Shown here: piece by piece, positions 1 through 8,238 of the stretch
How the letters are laid out: each line of letters begins with the position of its first letter
How positions within the stretch are numbered: position 1 is the first letter of the stretch
Origin: Microlunatus lacustris
Lineage (GTDB): Bacteria > Actinomycetota > Actinomycetes > Propionibacteriales > Propionibacteriaceae
Direction: 5' to 3'
Length of the DNA stretch: 64,000 bases
NCBI GenBank assembly: GCA_039527025.1
Contig: BAAAJN010000002.1
Span: forward strand, 62,001-126,000
The notes under the pieces: model-generated
The model's database searches: none
Seen by the model: the letters and a program-made list of their open reading frames with translations, nothing else
What the model was told of the DNA's origin: nothing
Program-made: the position numbers and the translations under genes

Positions 1-44
1 CCGGCAACGAGTGCGCGGGCGCCTACCTGGCGCACCACCACTGA
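1..44 (+). CDS. C-terminal tail of a gene that begins before the window
   Basis: In the third frame the first bases read GNECAGAYLAHHH and then a TGA at 42-44, just upstream of the next gene. Only 13 codons are visible, so no family can be named. The reading is plausible because the following DUF664 gene would start within 80 bases of this stop, which is the usual spacing in this genome. It could equally be non-coding. Confidence 0.25.
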   Translation, partial: GNECAGAYLAHHH

Positions 45-121
45 GACCGCGGGATCTCGGACCAGCCGTGGACGCGTCGCCGCAGCGCTGGACGCAGGCC
101 ACCGGGCGCTCTGACCTGTGG

Positions 122-640
122 GTGGACGAGGAGGACGACCCCCGCGAGAGGGGGGCGGACGGTACCGACGAGCGGAGCGTCCTCGCCGACTACCTGCGCC
201 GCTACCGGCTCACCCTGGAGATGAAGTGCGCCGACCTCGACGCCGAGCAGCTGGCCCGCCGGTCGGTGCCGCCGTCGACGATGTCGCTGCTCGGGCTGGT
301 CCGGCACATGGCCGAGGTGGAGCGCACCTGGTTCCGCCGCACGATGGCCGGGCAGGACGCCCTGCCGCTCTACTGGACCGACGCGTCGCCCGACGAGGAC
401 TTCGACGGCGCACGCCCCGACGACGAGGTCGTCGCTGAGGCCTGGGCGGCCTGGCGGGCCGAGGTGGCCTTCGCCGAGGAGTTCTTCGCCGCGACGCCCG
501 ACCTGGCGACCACGGCGGAGCACCACGGGGTCCCGCTGCCGTTCCGTGACGTCGTGGTCCACCTGATCGAGGAGTACGCCCGGCACTGCGGGCACGCCGA
601 CCTGCTGCGTGAGTGCATCGACGGCCGCATCGGGCAGTAG
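122..640 (+). CDS. DinB-superfamily protein (DUF664)
   Basis: A protein of about 172 residues matching the DUF664 branch of the DinB/YfiT four-helix-bundle superfamily, many members of which are metal- and mycothiol-dependent transferases in actinobacteria. Family hallmarks visible are the early helix with RRSVPPSTMSLLGLVRHMAEVE, which carries the first metal-ligand histidine (RH), and the final helices with VVVHLIEEYARHCGHADLLRE, which carry the other histidines. The open frame extends upstream to 11, and GTG codons at 68 and 122 are both possible. I chose 122 because the protein then begins shortly before the conserved DERSVLADYL helix, as in relatives, and no start has a convincing ribosome site. 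The substrate is not known. It stands alone between an upstream gene end and a convergent PPOX gene. Confidence 0.75.
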   Translation: MDEEDDPRERGADGTDERSVLADYLRRYRLTLEMKCADLDAEQLARRSVPPSTMSLLGLVRHMAEVERTWFRRTMAGQDALPLYWTDASPDEDFDGARPDDEVVAEAWAAWRAEVAFAEEFFAATPDLATTAEHHGVPLPFRDVVVHLIEEYARHCGHADLLRECIDGRIGQ

Positions 641-837
641 TCGCCCGGACCGCTCAGCCGGCGGGTACGCGCTGCACCAGCCAGAGGGGGGAGGTGGCCG
701 GGCCCGGCGGCCGCAGCCGGCCACGCTGGTCCGGGTGCGCTGCACGGTGGCGCCCCGGCAGGGCGGGGACGACCTCGGGTGCGGCGGTCACAGCGTCCTC
801 CTGCTCGGACGGGTGGTCGAACTGACGCCGGGCGCGC

Positions 838-1257
838 TCAGCCCGGCTGCTCCTCCCGCAGCGAGCCCCAGGCGTGCCAGCGCTCGACGTGCAGCCGGGT
901 GGCCACCCGCGGGCTCTCCCGGTCGGGGTAGGGGGTGCCGAGGTAGTGCGTCGACAGCTTGTCGATCTCGGCCAGCCCGACGTCCTCGGTCACCGGTCCG
1001 ACCCTCCCCTGCAGGCTGACGTGGGTGTACCAGTCGTCGGCGGCCAGCACGGTCAGCGAGACCCGCGGGTCACGGCGGAGGTGCTTCAGCCGCGCCCGGG
1101 TGGCGTCCAGGCCGAGCAGGACCCGGCCGTCCTCCTCCAGCAGGTACCAGGTCGCCACCGTCACCGGGCGGCCGTCGGCGGCGACGGTGGCCATCACCGA
1201 GGGGTTCGGTCGGCGGAGCAGGTCGAGCACGCGCGGGGGCATCGGGGTTTCGGGCAT
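838..1257 (-). CDS. PPOX-class F420-dependent oxidoreductase
   Basis: A 139-residue split-barrel flavin/deazaflavin-binding protein of the pyridoxamine-5'-phosphate-oxidase-like superfamily. The sequence shows the typical order: an N-terminal helix (PRVLDLLRRPNPSVMATVAADGRPV), a strand pair with TWYLLEEDGRVLLGL, the TRARLKHLRRDPRVSLTVL segment used for cofactor phosphate binding, and a C-terminal tail with VATRLHVERWHAWG. Length and the RARLKHLRRDPRV signature fit the actinobacterial F420-binding subgroup. It is probably a cytosolic reductase of unknown natural substrate. It is monocistronic, with about 200 bases of non-coding sequence (641-837) between it and the convergent DUF664 gene. F420 rather than FMN use is inferred from the family, not seen directly. 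Confidence 0.8.
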   Translation of the reverse strand: MPETPMPPRVLDLLRRPNPSVMATVAADGRPVTVATWYLLEEDGRVLLGLDATRARLKHLRRDPRVSLTVLAADDWYTHVSLQGRVGPVTEDVGLAEIDKLSTHYLGTPYPDRESPRVATRLHVERWHAWGSLREEQPG

Positions 1258-1422
1258 GCTCGGACCCTACCGAGCGCCACCCCGGCCCTCGGACGGCATC
1301 ACGGCACCGGTCGGGGCCGACGCCGCTGACGCCTGCCGCAGCGTCGAGGAGGAGGTCCTCCCGGTCCGCGGAGCGTTCGGCCGCGGAACCTCTTCTCGGC
1401 GCTCGCGGTCGAGCACCAGAGG

Positions 1423-2367
1423 TCAGGCCGTCGGGGCGAGGACGACGACCTTCCCCGAGATGGAGCCGGCACCCGCCCGGACGTGCACCTCGGGCAGCTG
1501 GTCCAGCGGCACCCGCTCGGCGACGTCGACGTGCAGGTCACCCTGGTCGACCATCCCTCCCAGCCGCGCCAGCTGCGCGGCGTCGCTGCGGACGAAGAGG
1601 TCGACGCCGCGCACACCGCGCTCGTCGTCGCTGGGGGCCGGCATCCAGACCGTCGTGCTGACCAGCGCGCCGCCGGGACGGACCAGGCTCAGCAGCGCGG
1701 TCAGCTCCTCCGGGGCGACCGGGGCCAGGTTGAGGACGAGGTCGACCGGCTCGGTGACCGCGGTGGTGACCGCGGTCCTGGTGTGGTCGACGACCTCGTC
1801 GGCGCCGGCCGCCCGGACCCGCTCGGAGCTGCGCGGGCTGGCCGTGGCGATGACGTGGGCACCGGCGTCCTTCGCCAGCTGCACGGCGTAGCCGCCGACC
1901 GCCCCTCCGGCACCGTTGACCAGCACGCGCTGCCCGGGGGCGAGCCGGCCGTGGTCGAAGAGTGCCTGCCACGCGGTGAGGCCGACGCTCGGCAGGGCCG
2001 CGGCATCGGCCAGCGGGATGCTCGAGGGGGCGGCGGTCAGGATCTCCGCCGGGGCCAGGACGTACTCGGCCGCAGCGCCGTCGTCGCCCATCGGCAGGAA
2101 GCCGATCACCGCGTCGCCGACGCCGAACCCGCTCACCCCCGGCCCGAGCGCGTCGACCGTGCCGGCGACGTCGATGCCCGGGGTGTGCGGCAGCTGGACC
2201 GGGATGGGGCCGCGCATGGCGCCCGCACGGATGGTGGCGTCGACGCCGTTGAACGAGGTCGCCGCCACCCGGAGGCGCACCTGCCCGGCCGCCGGGACGG
2301 GCTGCTCCACCTCCTCGTACCGCAGGACGTCCGGGTCGCCGTGCTCGTGGAACCGCACTGCTCTCAT
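1423..2367 (-). CDS. NADP-dependent zinc-less alcohol dehydrogenase / quinone oxidoreductase
   Basis: A 314-residue medium-chain dehydrogenase/reductase. The N-terminal GroES-like domain starts MRAVRFHEHGDPDVLRYEEV and the Rossmann half contains VLVNGAGGAVGGYAVQLAKDAGAHVIATAS, the AxxGxxG-type NADP(H)-binding loop. The catalytic-zinc cysteine/histidine set is absent, as expected for quinone-oxidoreductase-like members, so it is probably a cytosolic NADPH-dependent reductase of quinones or enones. The frame is open far upstream, but the ATG at 2367 is the real start: it is preceded by an AGAGG ribosome site seven bases away and begins exactly at the conserved MRAVRF. A 220-base leader carries a TetR-type palindrome at 2594-2611, and the TetR gene lies next upstream on the same strand, so it is likely the target of that repressor. 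Confidence 0.85.
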   Translation of the reverse strand: MRAVRFHEHGDPDVLRYEEVEQPVPAAGQVRLRVAATSFNGVDATIRAGAMRGPIPVQLPHTPGIDVAGTVDALGPGVSGFGVGDAVIGFLPMGDDGAAAEYVLAPAEILTAAPSSIPLADAAALPSVGLTAWQALFDHGRLAPGQRVLVNGAGGAVGGYAVQLAKDAGAHVIATASPRSSERVRAAGADEVVDHTRTAVTTAVTEPVDLVLNLAPVAPEELTALLSLVRPGGALVSTTVWMPAPSDDERGVRGVDLFVRSDAAQLARLGGMVDQGDLHVDVAERVPLDQLPEVHVRAGAGSISGKVVVLAPTA

Positions 2368-2808
2368 GGTCAACCTCTTCTCGTGTCGATGGGTCGTCGC
2401 TCCGGGGTCCGGAGCACAGGGGCAACAGCCCGGGTCACGTGGCGTCGGTCGTGCCGGCGCCAGGGCGAGCAGCCGGGATCCCCGGAGGCGGAGCTCGGGG
2501 TCCGCGGCGCCCGCGGCCGCGCGAGCCGGCCGGCGCTCGTCGTCGGGCAGGGCGGACGGCACGGCAGCGGCATGCGCCCAGACTATGCCCAAGGCGGACG
2601 ATTTCGTCCGCTTTTCTCCCGACAGCCCGAAGACCGCGCGGTGACCTCCTCCGAGGGCCCACCGATCGGCGTCATGGGCGCCACCGGACAGCAAGGCCGG
2701 ACGGCACCCGGTTCCCGCCCGACCAGGCGGACTTCGCCGGCACCCGCCGGCTCGTCCCGGGCGTCAGCACCTCCAGGTCCTGGTTCGAGGCGCAGCGCTA
2801 CCCCGCCG
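2368..2808. other. 441-base region between TetR gene and oxidoreductase
   Basis: No intact gene is seen here. It contains the leader of the oxidoreductase, the 18-bp palindrome at 2594-2611 and, from 2641, a short plus-strand stretch that looks like a collapsed NmrA-type gene (separate entry). Confidence 0.5.
2594..2611. promoter_or_regulatory. 18-bp palindrome, candidate TetR operator
   Basis: A perfect 8-bp inverted repeat, GCGGACGA - TT - TCGTCCGC, lies in the gap between the TetR gene (2809-3399) and the oxidoreductase (start 2367). On the minus strand it overlaps a weak promoter-like pair (GCGGAC, 18-base spacer, CATAGT) that would drive the oxidoreductase. Size and symmetry fit a TetR-family site; which gene is controlled is inference. 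Confidence 0.5.
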
Positions 2809-2810
2809 TC
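2641..2810 (+). pseudogene. Possible remnant of an NmrA-type NAD(P)-binding gene
   Basis: From the GTG at 2641 the plus strand reads VTSSEGPPIGVMGATGQQG, which is the start of an NmrA-like Rossmann protein (GxTGxxG nucleotide loop). After a few codons the sense is lost, and another frame reads DFAGTRRLVPGVSTSRSWFEA, which resembles the C-terminal end of the same family (acidic, LRxxxPxLxT, W[FL]). The whole middle of a roughly 280-residue protein would be missing. I infer a large internal deletion plus frameshift. The match rests on two short motifs, so a chance resemblance is possible. Confidence 0.4.
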
Positions 2811-3399
2811 AGCGCGGTCCAGCGTCGTCGGTCGCGATGCCGCGCAGGAACACCGCCCGCTGGGCCTCGGCGATGCCTTCCCAGTGGGGGACGTTCGACA
2901 TCGGCTGCGCGAGCATCGCCCCGAACCGGACGACCGTGCCACCGTCGACGTCACGGCGCACCGTGCCGTCGCGGTGGCCGCGCTCGACGATGGCGGCCAT
3001 GGTCTGCTGCATCCGCTGCCGCAGCCGGGCGGACTCGGTCCCCTCCGTCATGGGCGCGCCGTGCAGGGGGAGCACGAGCTCGTCACGGTGCACGAACGAC
3101 TGGCGCAGGAACCGCCCGATGGCGTCCAGGCCGGTCTCCCCTGAGGCCAGGGCGTCCTCGGCCTCGGCCAGGATGAGGCGGTAGGCGCGCACCGCCATCG
3201 CCTCCAGCAGCGCCTCCCGGTTGGGGTAGCGGCGGTACAGCGTGCCGATCCCGACCCCCGCCTCCGCCGCGATCTGCGCCAGCGGGACGAACTTGCCCTC
3301 GGCCAGACCGGCGCGCAGTGCGGCGGCGATCACGCGCTCGGCGTTCTGCTCGGCATCCTTCCGAGGCTTCCGGGGCTTCCGGGGCTCTTCCGCAGACAT
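2809..3399 (-). CDS. TetR/AcrR-family transcriptional regulator
   Basis: About 196 residues. The N-terminal DNA-binding domain is clear: AERVIAAALRAGLAEG, then VPLAQIAAEAGVGIGTLYRRYPNREALLEAM, the helix-turn-helix with the GTLYRRYPNRE signature. It is preceded by a basic repeat of RKPRKPRK residues. The C-terminal ligand domain carries the TetR_C segment LRQRMQQTMAAIVERGHRDGTVRRDVD common in actinobacterial regulators. I start it at the ATG at 3399 (MSAEEP); a TTG nine bases upstream is an alternative and neither has an ideal ribosome site. The neighbouring oxidoreductase and the palindrome between them suggest local repression of a detoxification enzyme. The ligand is unknown. Confidence 0.85.
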   Translation of the reverse strand: MSAEEPRKPRKPRKDAEQNAERVIAAALRAGLAEGKFVPLAQIAAEAGVGIGTLYRRYPNREALLEAMAVRAYRLILAEAEDALASGETGLDAIGRFLRQSFVHRDELVLPLHGAPMTEGTESARLRQRMQQTMAAIVERGHRDGTVRRDVDGGTVVRFGAMLAQPMSNVPHWEGIAEAQRAVFLRGIATDDAGPR

Positions 3400-3436
3400 C
3401 CCCTGCAACCTACGCGTGCCCGGGACCGCCCCCCGC

Positions 3437-5301
3437 TCAGGTGAGGCGGAGGGTGTAGCGGAACGGCACCTCGCCGGTGATGTGGACGCGCTGTCCCTGC
3501 GGGGTCAGGTTGCCGCCGAGGTAGGTGTACTTCTCGCCCGGGTCCATGGCGACCGGTTGCCGCGGGCCGCTGCCGTGGCCGGGTCCGAAGGTGATGGTGT
3601 CGTCGCCGACGGCATAGGCACCCTCGCCCTCGACCAGCTGGAAGTTGCCGTCCCCGGCCGCCCGCTCGACCCCGGTCAGCGTGCCGCCGCTGCGGAAGCA
3701 GAGCTCGATGGTCAGCGAGGTGGCGGGACCGTCCACGTCGAAGTCGAGCGTGAAACCGCCGCTGCTGGTGCGCCGGACCAGCACGGTCGACTCCAGCACC
3801 TGGTACTGCTTCGGGCGCCGGTGGAAGTCCATCTCGGCGTAGAACCGTCCCTCGGAGCCGAGGTCGTAGTTGCCGTCGCGTCGACGGAACCGCTCGGGCA
3901 GCGGCAGGTGGTACGGCACCTCGACGCGGTCGTGCAGCCGCCAGCCGCCCCGGGTGGCGACGACGCCGTCGCTGCGGAAGTGCCCGGTGCTGAAGAACCG
4001 CGGGGACATCCGGACCGAGTCCAGGATCGCCGCGCCCTTGCGGAGCTTGAAGAACGTCGGGCTCGTGGACAGCCCGGAGGCGATCTCCCGGATCGAGGTG
4101 GGCCGCCCCCTCGAGTCCTCGCGGCGGTCGTGCCAGTCGGTGCCGCCGAAGATGGTGGCGCTCACCTCGTCACGGCGGATCCGGACCAGCTGCGAGCCCC
4201 GGGAGAACCGCACGTACCGGCGGGGCACCTGCCCGGGGCCGGGCAGCACGGCGGTCAGGTCGGGGTGCAGCAGCGCCTCGGCCAGGAAGTCGCCGGCCGA
4301 GAACCAGGGCGTCACGTGGACGGCTGGATCCTCCTCGACCCGCTCGAGGGCCTGCTGGGCAGCCGCCGCGAACCGCTCGTCGTCGTCGACCAGCGCGAGC
4401 TCGCGGAACTGCATCAGGTACTTCCACGCCGGCTGGGTGCCGTTCTGGTCCTGGCGACGCGACTGCACCGTCTCGACGTCCCCGTTGTCCTCCAGCCGGT
4501 GGAGCGTCAGCTCGAGGTTGCGGCGGACAGGGTCGAGGAGCCGGGGCCTGCCCACGAGTCGGGCGACGGTGAGCAGGGACCGGTTGGTGACCTCGGAGGC
4601 GTAGATCGGGCTGCGCTCGCTGTACTCGCCGTCGCGGTCCTGGTCGATGCCCTCGCCCAGCCAGTCCTCGATCCGGGCCCGGAGCCGCCGGCTCGGCCAC
4701 AGGTGGTGCAGGTGCGCCAACGCCTTGCAGATCTCCCACCGGTGGTTCGGGGTGTGCACACCTCCCTCCACCAGGGCAGGGGCGGACCTCCGCATGATGG
4801 CGGCGTAGGCCGTGCGCGCGCGGACCGTCGCCGGCTGGTCGTCGCGCCGCAGCAGGTCGTAGCCGAGGCCCAGGTCGCTGACCACGAAGGAGGTGTCGGG
4901 CGGGCTGTCCAGGTTGCCGATGTCGTAGAGGCCGCTGGGGTTCTGGCGCTCGGCGAGGGCGGCCAGCAGGGCGTCCAGCGGCTCGAGCAGCGACGCGCGG
5001 TGGAAGTTCTGCCCGCGAGGGTTGGCGTAGCCGCTGACCAGCCGGAGCGCGCCCAGGGCGAGGGTGCGCGGGCTCGTCAGCGTGCCGATCTGCTCGCGGT
5101 ACGCCGCGAGTGTGGCCGGGACCTGCAGGTCGTTGACCCGGGTCAAGATGTCGAGGAACCGGTCGTCGACCCGGTCCGGGGGTGGGGCGGACGGGTCGGA
5201 GGTCGGGCTGGCGTGCGCCGACTCCTGACCCAGCAGGGTGGTCGCGGCCGCGGTGGCGGCGGCCGTGGCCCCCCCGTCGACACGAACTGACGTCGGTCCA
5301 T
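3437..5301 (-). CDS. Tat-exported heparinase/polysaccharide-lyase-like protein, frameshifted in the signal peptide
   Basis: A conserved secreted protein of roughly 620 residues, not named with certainty. The N-terminal half looks like an all-helical (alpha/alpha) toroid with the block GGVHTPNHRWEICKALAHL and DRDGEYSERSPIYASEV; the C-terminal half is beta-rich. This architecture recalls heparinase II/III-like and related polysaccharide lyases, so a role in glycan degradation outside the cell is inferred. The real start appears to be the ATG at 5301, with GAGGTGA seven bases upstream, giving MDRRQFVSTGG, a twin-arginine motif. The alanine-rich hydrophobic stretch and AHA cleavage site follow only if one base is added in the run of seven C at 5269-5275. 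As read, the start and the body are in different frames, and the longest uninterrupted frame begins at a TTG at 5146. This is either a true mutation, a phase-variable tract or a sequencing error. Confidence 0.6.
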
Positions 5302-5414
5302 GAGCAGGTCACCTCATCGTCGAAGTCCTCCAGTTCGCCCGCACGATACCGGCCTGGACCGGAGGGTCGGCCCGGCTGGGGCGGTTGGCGGGCCGGCGAT
5401 GACGCCGGCGCCGC

Positions 5415-6356
5415 TCAGCCCAGCACCGCCGCGATGACCAGCAGCACCGGGACCGAGAGGAGGGTGGAGATGAAGATGGAGTCGCGGGCGAGGATCTCGG
5501 CGCGGCGGTAGCGGACCGCGTGGGTGAAGACGTTCTGCGCCGTCGGCAGGGCGGCCACCACCGTCACCGCCAGCAGGTCGAGCCCGTCCAGGCCGACGGC
5601 GAACCGGCCGACCAGGTAGGCGACGACGGGCTGCAGCACCAGCTTGAGGGCGACGAGGGTGCCGATCTGGACGGCCGGCTCCCCGGCGCCCGGTCGCGGA
5701 CCGAGCCGCAGCGAGATGCCGTAGGCGATCAGCATCGCCGGCACCGCCATGCCGCCGATCAGGGTCAGCGGGTCGAGCACCACCCGCGGCAGGGTCAGCC
5801 CGGTCACCGACAGCAGCAGCCCGGCGAGGGAGCCGAGCATCAGCGGGTTGCGGAGCGGCTGCCCGATCCGGCCGAGCAGGCGTCGGCCCCGGGACTGGCC
5901 GGGGTCGGCGACGTGCACGGTGGAGTCCAGCACCGCCAGGCCCAGCGGCTGCAGCACCATCAGCTGAGCGAGCAGCATCGGCGCGATGAGCGCGACGTCG
6001 CCCAGCACGTAGGCGGCGATCGGCAGGCCGAGGTTGCCGGCGTTGACGTAGGAGGCGCTGAAGGCGGCGATGACGGTGTCGCTCGCCGTCCGGCGCCAGA
6101 CCAGCCGGGCCAGCAGGACCGCGGTGGTCGCCGTGACCAGCACGCTGCCGAGGGAGGCGACGAGGTTGGCCGAGAACAGCTGGGAGACGTCGGTGCGGCC
6201 GAGCACCGTCACCATCAGCGCCGGGCTGGCCACGTAGAAGGCCAGCCGGGCGAGCATCCCCTGGCTGTCCACGTCGAGGATCCGGGTGTGGGCGAGCAGG
6301 AACCCGACCGCGATGACGACCGCGATGGTGGTGAACCCGGCCAGGACGTCCTGCAC
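5415..6356 (-). CDS. AEC-family transporter (auxin efflux carrier-like)
   Basis: A 313-residue membrane protein with about ten hydrophobic segments arranged as two groups of five, the fold of the AEC family. It starts VLAGFTTIAVVIAVGFLLAHTRILD and has the family's conserved asparagine-rich region around SASYVNAGNLGLPIAAYVLGD, and near the end AQNVFTHAVRYRRAEILARDSIFISTLLS. Related proteins export small carboxylates such as malonate or malate; the substrate here cannot be read. It lies 28 bases downstream of the AraC gene on the same strand and is probably cotranscribed with it. The GTG start at 6356 sits just after a GGAG element. Confidence 0.85.
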   Translation of the reverse strand: MQDVLAGFTTIAVVIAVGFLLAHTRILDVDSQGMLARLAFYVASPALMVTVLGRTDVSQLFSANLVASLGSVLVTATTAVLLARLVWRRTASDTVIAAFSASYVNAGNLGLPIAAYVLGDVALIAPMLLAQLMVLQPLGLAVLDSTVHVADPGQSRGRRLLGRIGQPLRNPLMLGSLAGLLLSVTGLTLPRVVLDPLTLIGGMAVPAMLIAYGISLRLGPRPGAGEPAVQIGTLVALKLVLQPVVAYLVGRFAVGLDGLDLLAVTVVAALPTAQNVFTHAVRYRRAEILARDSIFISTLLSVPVLLVIAAVLG

Positions 6357-6384
6357 GGGCTCCAGCCAACCTCATCGGTCCGGT

Positions 6385-7212
6385 TCAGCCCGACGACGCC
6401 GCCCCGGTGGACCGGGCCCGGTGCGCCGTCGGGGAGCAGCCGGTGTGCCGCCGGAAGCGGGTGGAGAAGTAGAGCGGGTCGTCGTAGCCGACGGCGCGGG
6501 CCACCTCGGCCACCGGCCGCGACGTCAGCTCCAGCAGCTGCCGCGCGGCCTGCATGCGCTGCCGCTCCACGAACCGCATCGGCGAGACGCCGAGCTGGTC
6601 GGTGAACAGGTGGGTGAGGCGCGAGGGCGACAGCCCCGCCCGGCGGGCGAGGTCCGCCACGGTGAGCGGTTCGGCCAGCCGGGCCCCGACGTCCTCGAGG
6701 ACGCCGATCAGCCGCGGGTCGAGCGGACGGGGACCGGGTAGCTGGGTGGCGGCCCACAGCAGCGCCGTCTCCAGGGCGTTCAGCTCGAACAGCTCGGCCT
6801 GCACCAGCCCGCCGTGGCCGAGCACCGTCGCCCGGCCGAAGGCCTCCCGCACCCGGTGGGCGACCTCGCCGGCCAGTCGCAGCCGGCGGACCCCGGGCAG
6901 CACCTCCGGCCAGTCGAGCAGCGGCGCCCACTCGGCCCGCGGGTGCACGTGCGCCCACTGCAGGTCCCAGCCGTCGGCGCCCGGGGCGGTGCCGTAGTCG
7001 TGCCGCACCCCCGGCCGGAGCAGCACCAGGTCACCGCGGTCGACCAGCAGCGAGCGGCCGTCCGTCGCCCCGAAGCGACCCCGGCCGCCGACGGTGTGCA
7101 CCACCAGCCAGTCGCTCGTCCCCCGGCTCCGCCAGGTGGCGTACCCCGGACCCTCGGCGAAGGCGCCGGTCAGCACCCGGGGGACGGTGGGCGTCGCGGA
7201 CTCCTCAGGCAT
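6385..7212 (-). CDS. AraC-family transcriptional regulator with cupin domain
   Basis: About 275 residues. The N-terminal half is a cupin-type AraC ligand domain (VVHTVGGRGRFG, DRGDLVLLRPGVRHDYGTAPG, WDLQWAHVHP). The C-terminal half holds two helix-turn-helix motifs: EPLTVADLARRAGLSPSRLTHLFTDQLGVSPMRFVERQRM and the AraC signature ending RPVAEVARAVGYDDPLYFSTRFRRHTGCSP. It is divergent from a phytanoyl-CoA-dioxygenase-family gene across a short gap and upstream of an AEC transporter. This cupin-AraC/PhyH pairing is common in actinobacteria, where the regulator often controls sugar- or opine-type catabolic genes. I used the ATG at 7212 (MPEESA); an in-frame upstream start at 7230 would add six residues. 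Confidence 0.9.
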   Translation of the reverse strand: MPEESATPTVPRVLTGAFAEGPGYATWRSRGTSDWLVVHTVGGRGRFGATDGRSLLVDRGDLVLLRPGVRHDYGTAPGADGWDLQWAHVHPRAEWAPLLDWPEVLPGVRRLRLAGEVAHRVREAFGRATVLGHGGLVQAELFELNALETALLWAATQLPGPRPLDPRLIGVLEDVGARLAEPLTVADLARRAGLSPSRLTHLFTDQLGVSPMRFVERQRMQAARQLLELTSRPVAEVARAVGYDDPLYFSTRFRRHTGCSPTAHRARSTGAASSG

Positions 7213-7286
7213 GGCAGCAGGATGTCCCATCCCCGCGACCGGTGCGACCCTGGTGCGGCAGGTGCATCTCGACCGAGGCTGGAGCC
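7213..7286. promoter_or_regulatory. Divergent promoter gap between AraC regulator and PhyH dioxygenase
   Basis: The 74 bases between the two divergent start codons must hold both promoters. Three direct TGC-rich half-sites occur in a row (TGCGACC, TGCGGCA, TGCATCT) with starts 9-11 bases apart, about one helical turn. That spacing is what an AraC-type protein would use, but no experimentally known site is matched. Confidence 0.35.
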
Positions 7287-8096
7287 ATGACCGCTCTGCT
7301 CACCGCCCCCGGCGCCCTCGCCGAGTCCTACCAGCGCGACGGGGTGGTGCTGGTCCCCGGCGTGCTCACGGCCGCAGAGGTCGAGGACGTCCGCCAGACC
7401 TTCACGACGCACATCGAGGCCGACGTGTCGCTCGGCTTCGACGACGGGCTGCCCGAGGGGGACGTCCTCCGCCGCTACCCCCGGGTGATCCACCCGCACC
7501 GGCGCACCGAGCTCGAGGTGGGCCGGCTGGCCCGGCGGCTGATGACCGACCCGCGGATCATCGCCGTCGTGGAGCAGCTCGTGGGGCCGGCGCTGGGCGC
7601 CCAGTCGATGTTCTACTTCAAGCCTCCGGGGGCCCGCGGCCAGGCCCTGCACCAGGACAACCTCTTCCTCCAGGCCCACCCGGAGACCTGCATCGCCGCC
7701 TGGATCGCCGTCGACGACTGCGACGGTGAGAACGGCGGTCTGGTGGTCATCCCCGGCTCCCACCAGATCCAGATCCTCTGCCCCGAGGACGCCGACCCCG
7801 AGGAGTCGTTCACCGGCAACACCGTCCCGGTGCCCGAGGGTGCGGTCCGGCTGCAGACCGAGATGCGGGCCGGGGACGTGCTGTTCTTCCACGGCAGCCT
7901 GGTGCACGGCTCCCGGCCGAACACGACGGCGGACCGGTTCCGCCGGTCGCTGATCTTCCACTACGTGCCCCGGGCCAGCGTCGAGGTCGCAAGCTTCTAC
8001 CTGCCCCTGCTGGACCCCGACGGCCGGGAGGTGCGGATCGCCGAGTCCCCCGACGGCGGTCCGTGCGGCGAGGGCTGGACGTCTCAAGGCCACTGA
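7287..8096 (+). CDS. Phytanoyl-CoA dioxygenase (PhyH) family protein
   Basis: A 269-residue Fe(II)/2-oxoglutarate-dependent dioxygenase. The iron-binding triad is visible: H and D in QALHQDNLFLQAHPE, and the distal H in LFFHGSLVHGSRPN, followed by the R of TADRFRRSLIFHYV that would hold the 2-oxoglutarate carboxylate. WIAVDDCDGENGGLVVIPGSH is the conserved core before the distal histidine. The start ATG at 7287 was preferred over an in-frame upstream codon because MTALLTAPGALAESYQRDGVVLV is the usual N-terminus and GGAG/GAGG elements lie just before it. The bacterial substrate is unknown. The divergent AraC regulator suggests inducible expression. Confidence 0.88.
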   Translation: MTALLTAPGALAESYQRDGVVLVPGVLTAAEVEDVRQTFTTHIEADVSLGFDDGLPEGDVLRRYPRVIHPHRRTELEVGRLARRLMTDPRIIAVVEQLVGPALGAQSMFYFKPPGARGQALHQDNLFLQAHPETCIAAWIAVDDCDGENGGLVVIPGSHQIQILCPEDADPEESFTGNTVPVPEGAVRLQTEMRAGDVLFFHGSLVHGSRPNTTADRFRRSLIFHYVPRASVEVASFYLPLLDPDGREVRIAESPDGGPCGEGWTSQGH

Positions 8097-8130
8097 GCCG
8101 GGGACCAGCGTTGGTGGGTCGAGGAGATGG

Positions 8131-8168
8131 TGCTGCGCTGTGCCGTGAACTCACGGCGCAGCGCAGCA
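8131..8168 (+). terminator. Strong hairpin after the PhyH gene
   Basis: Two 18-base arms (8131-8148 and 8151-8168), separated by two bases, are complementary apart from one T/G wobble. The outer part is TGCTGCGCTG and its complement, the inner part GCCGTGA / TCACGGC. It starts 34 bases after the stop codon at 8096 and has no T-tract, as is usual for actinobacterial terminators. Confidence 0.7.
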
Positions 8169-8238
8169 GCGTCCTGCGGTTGGCCGGTCCAGGGGCCATG
8201 ATGACGGCACCGGCACCCCGCCGGCGGCAGGAGATCCG

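Noticed and set aside
5146..5312. Taking the TTG at 5146 as the true start of the lyase-like gene
   Set aside because: No ribosome site there, and a well-placed ATG with a twin-arginine motif exists upstream in another frame; the one-base slip explains both.
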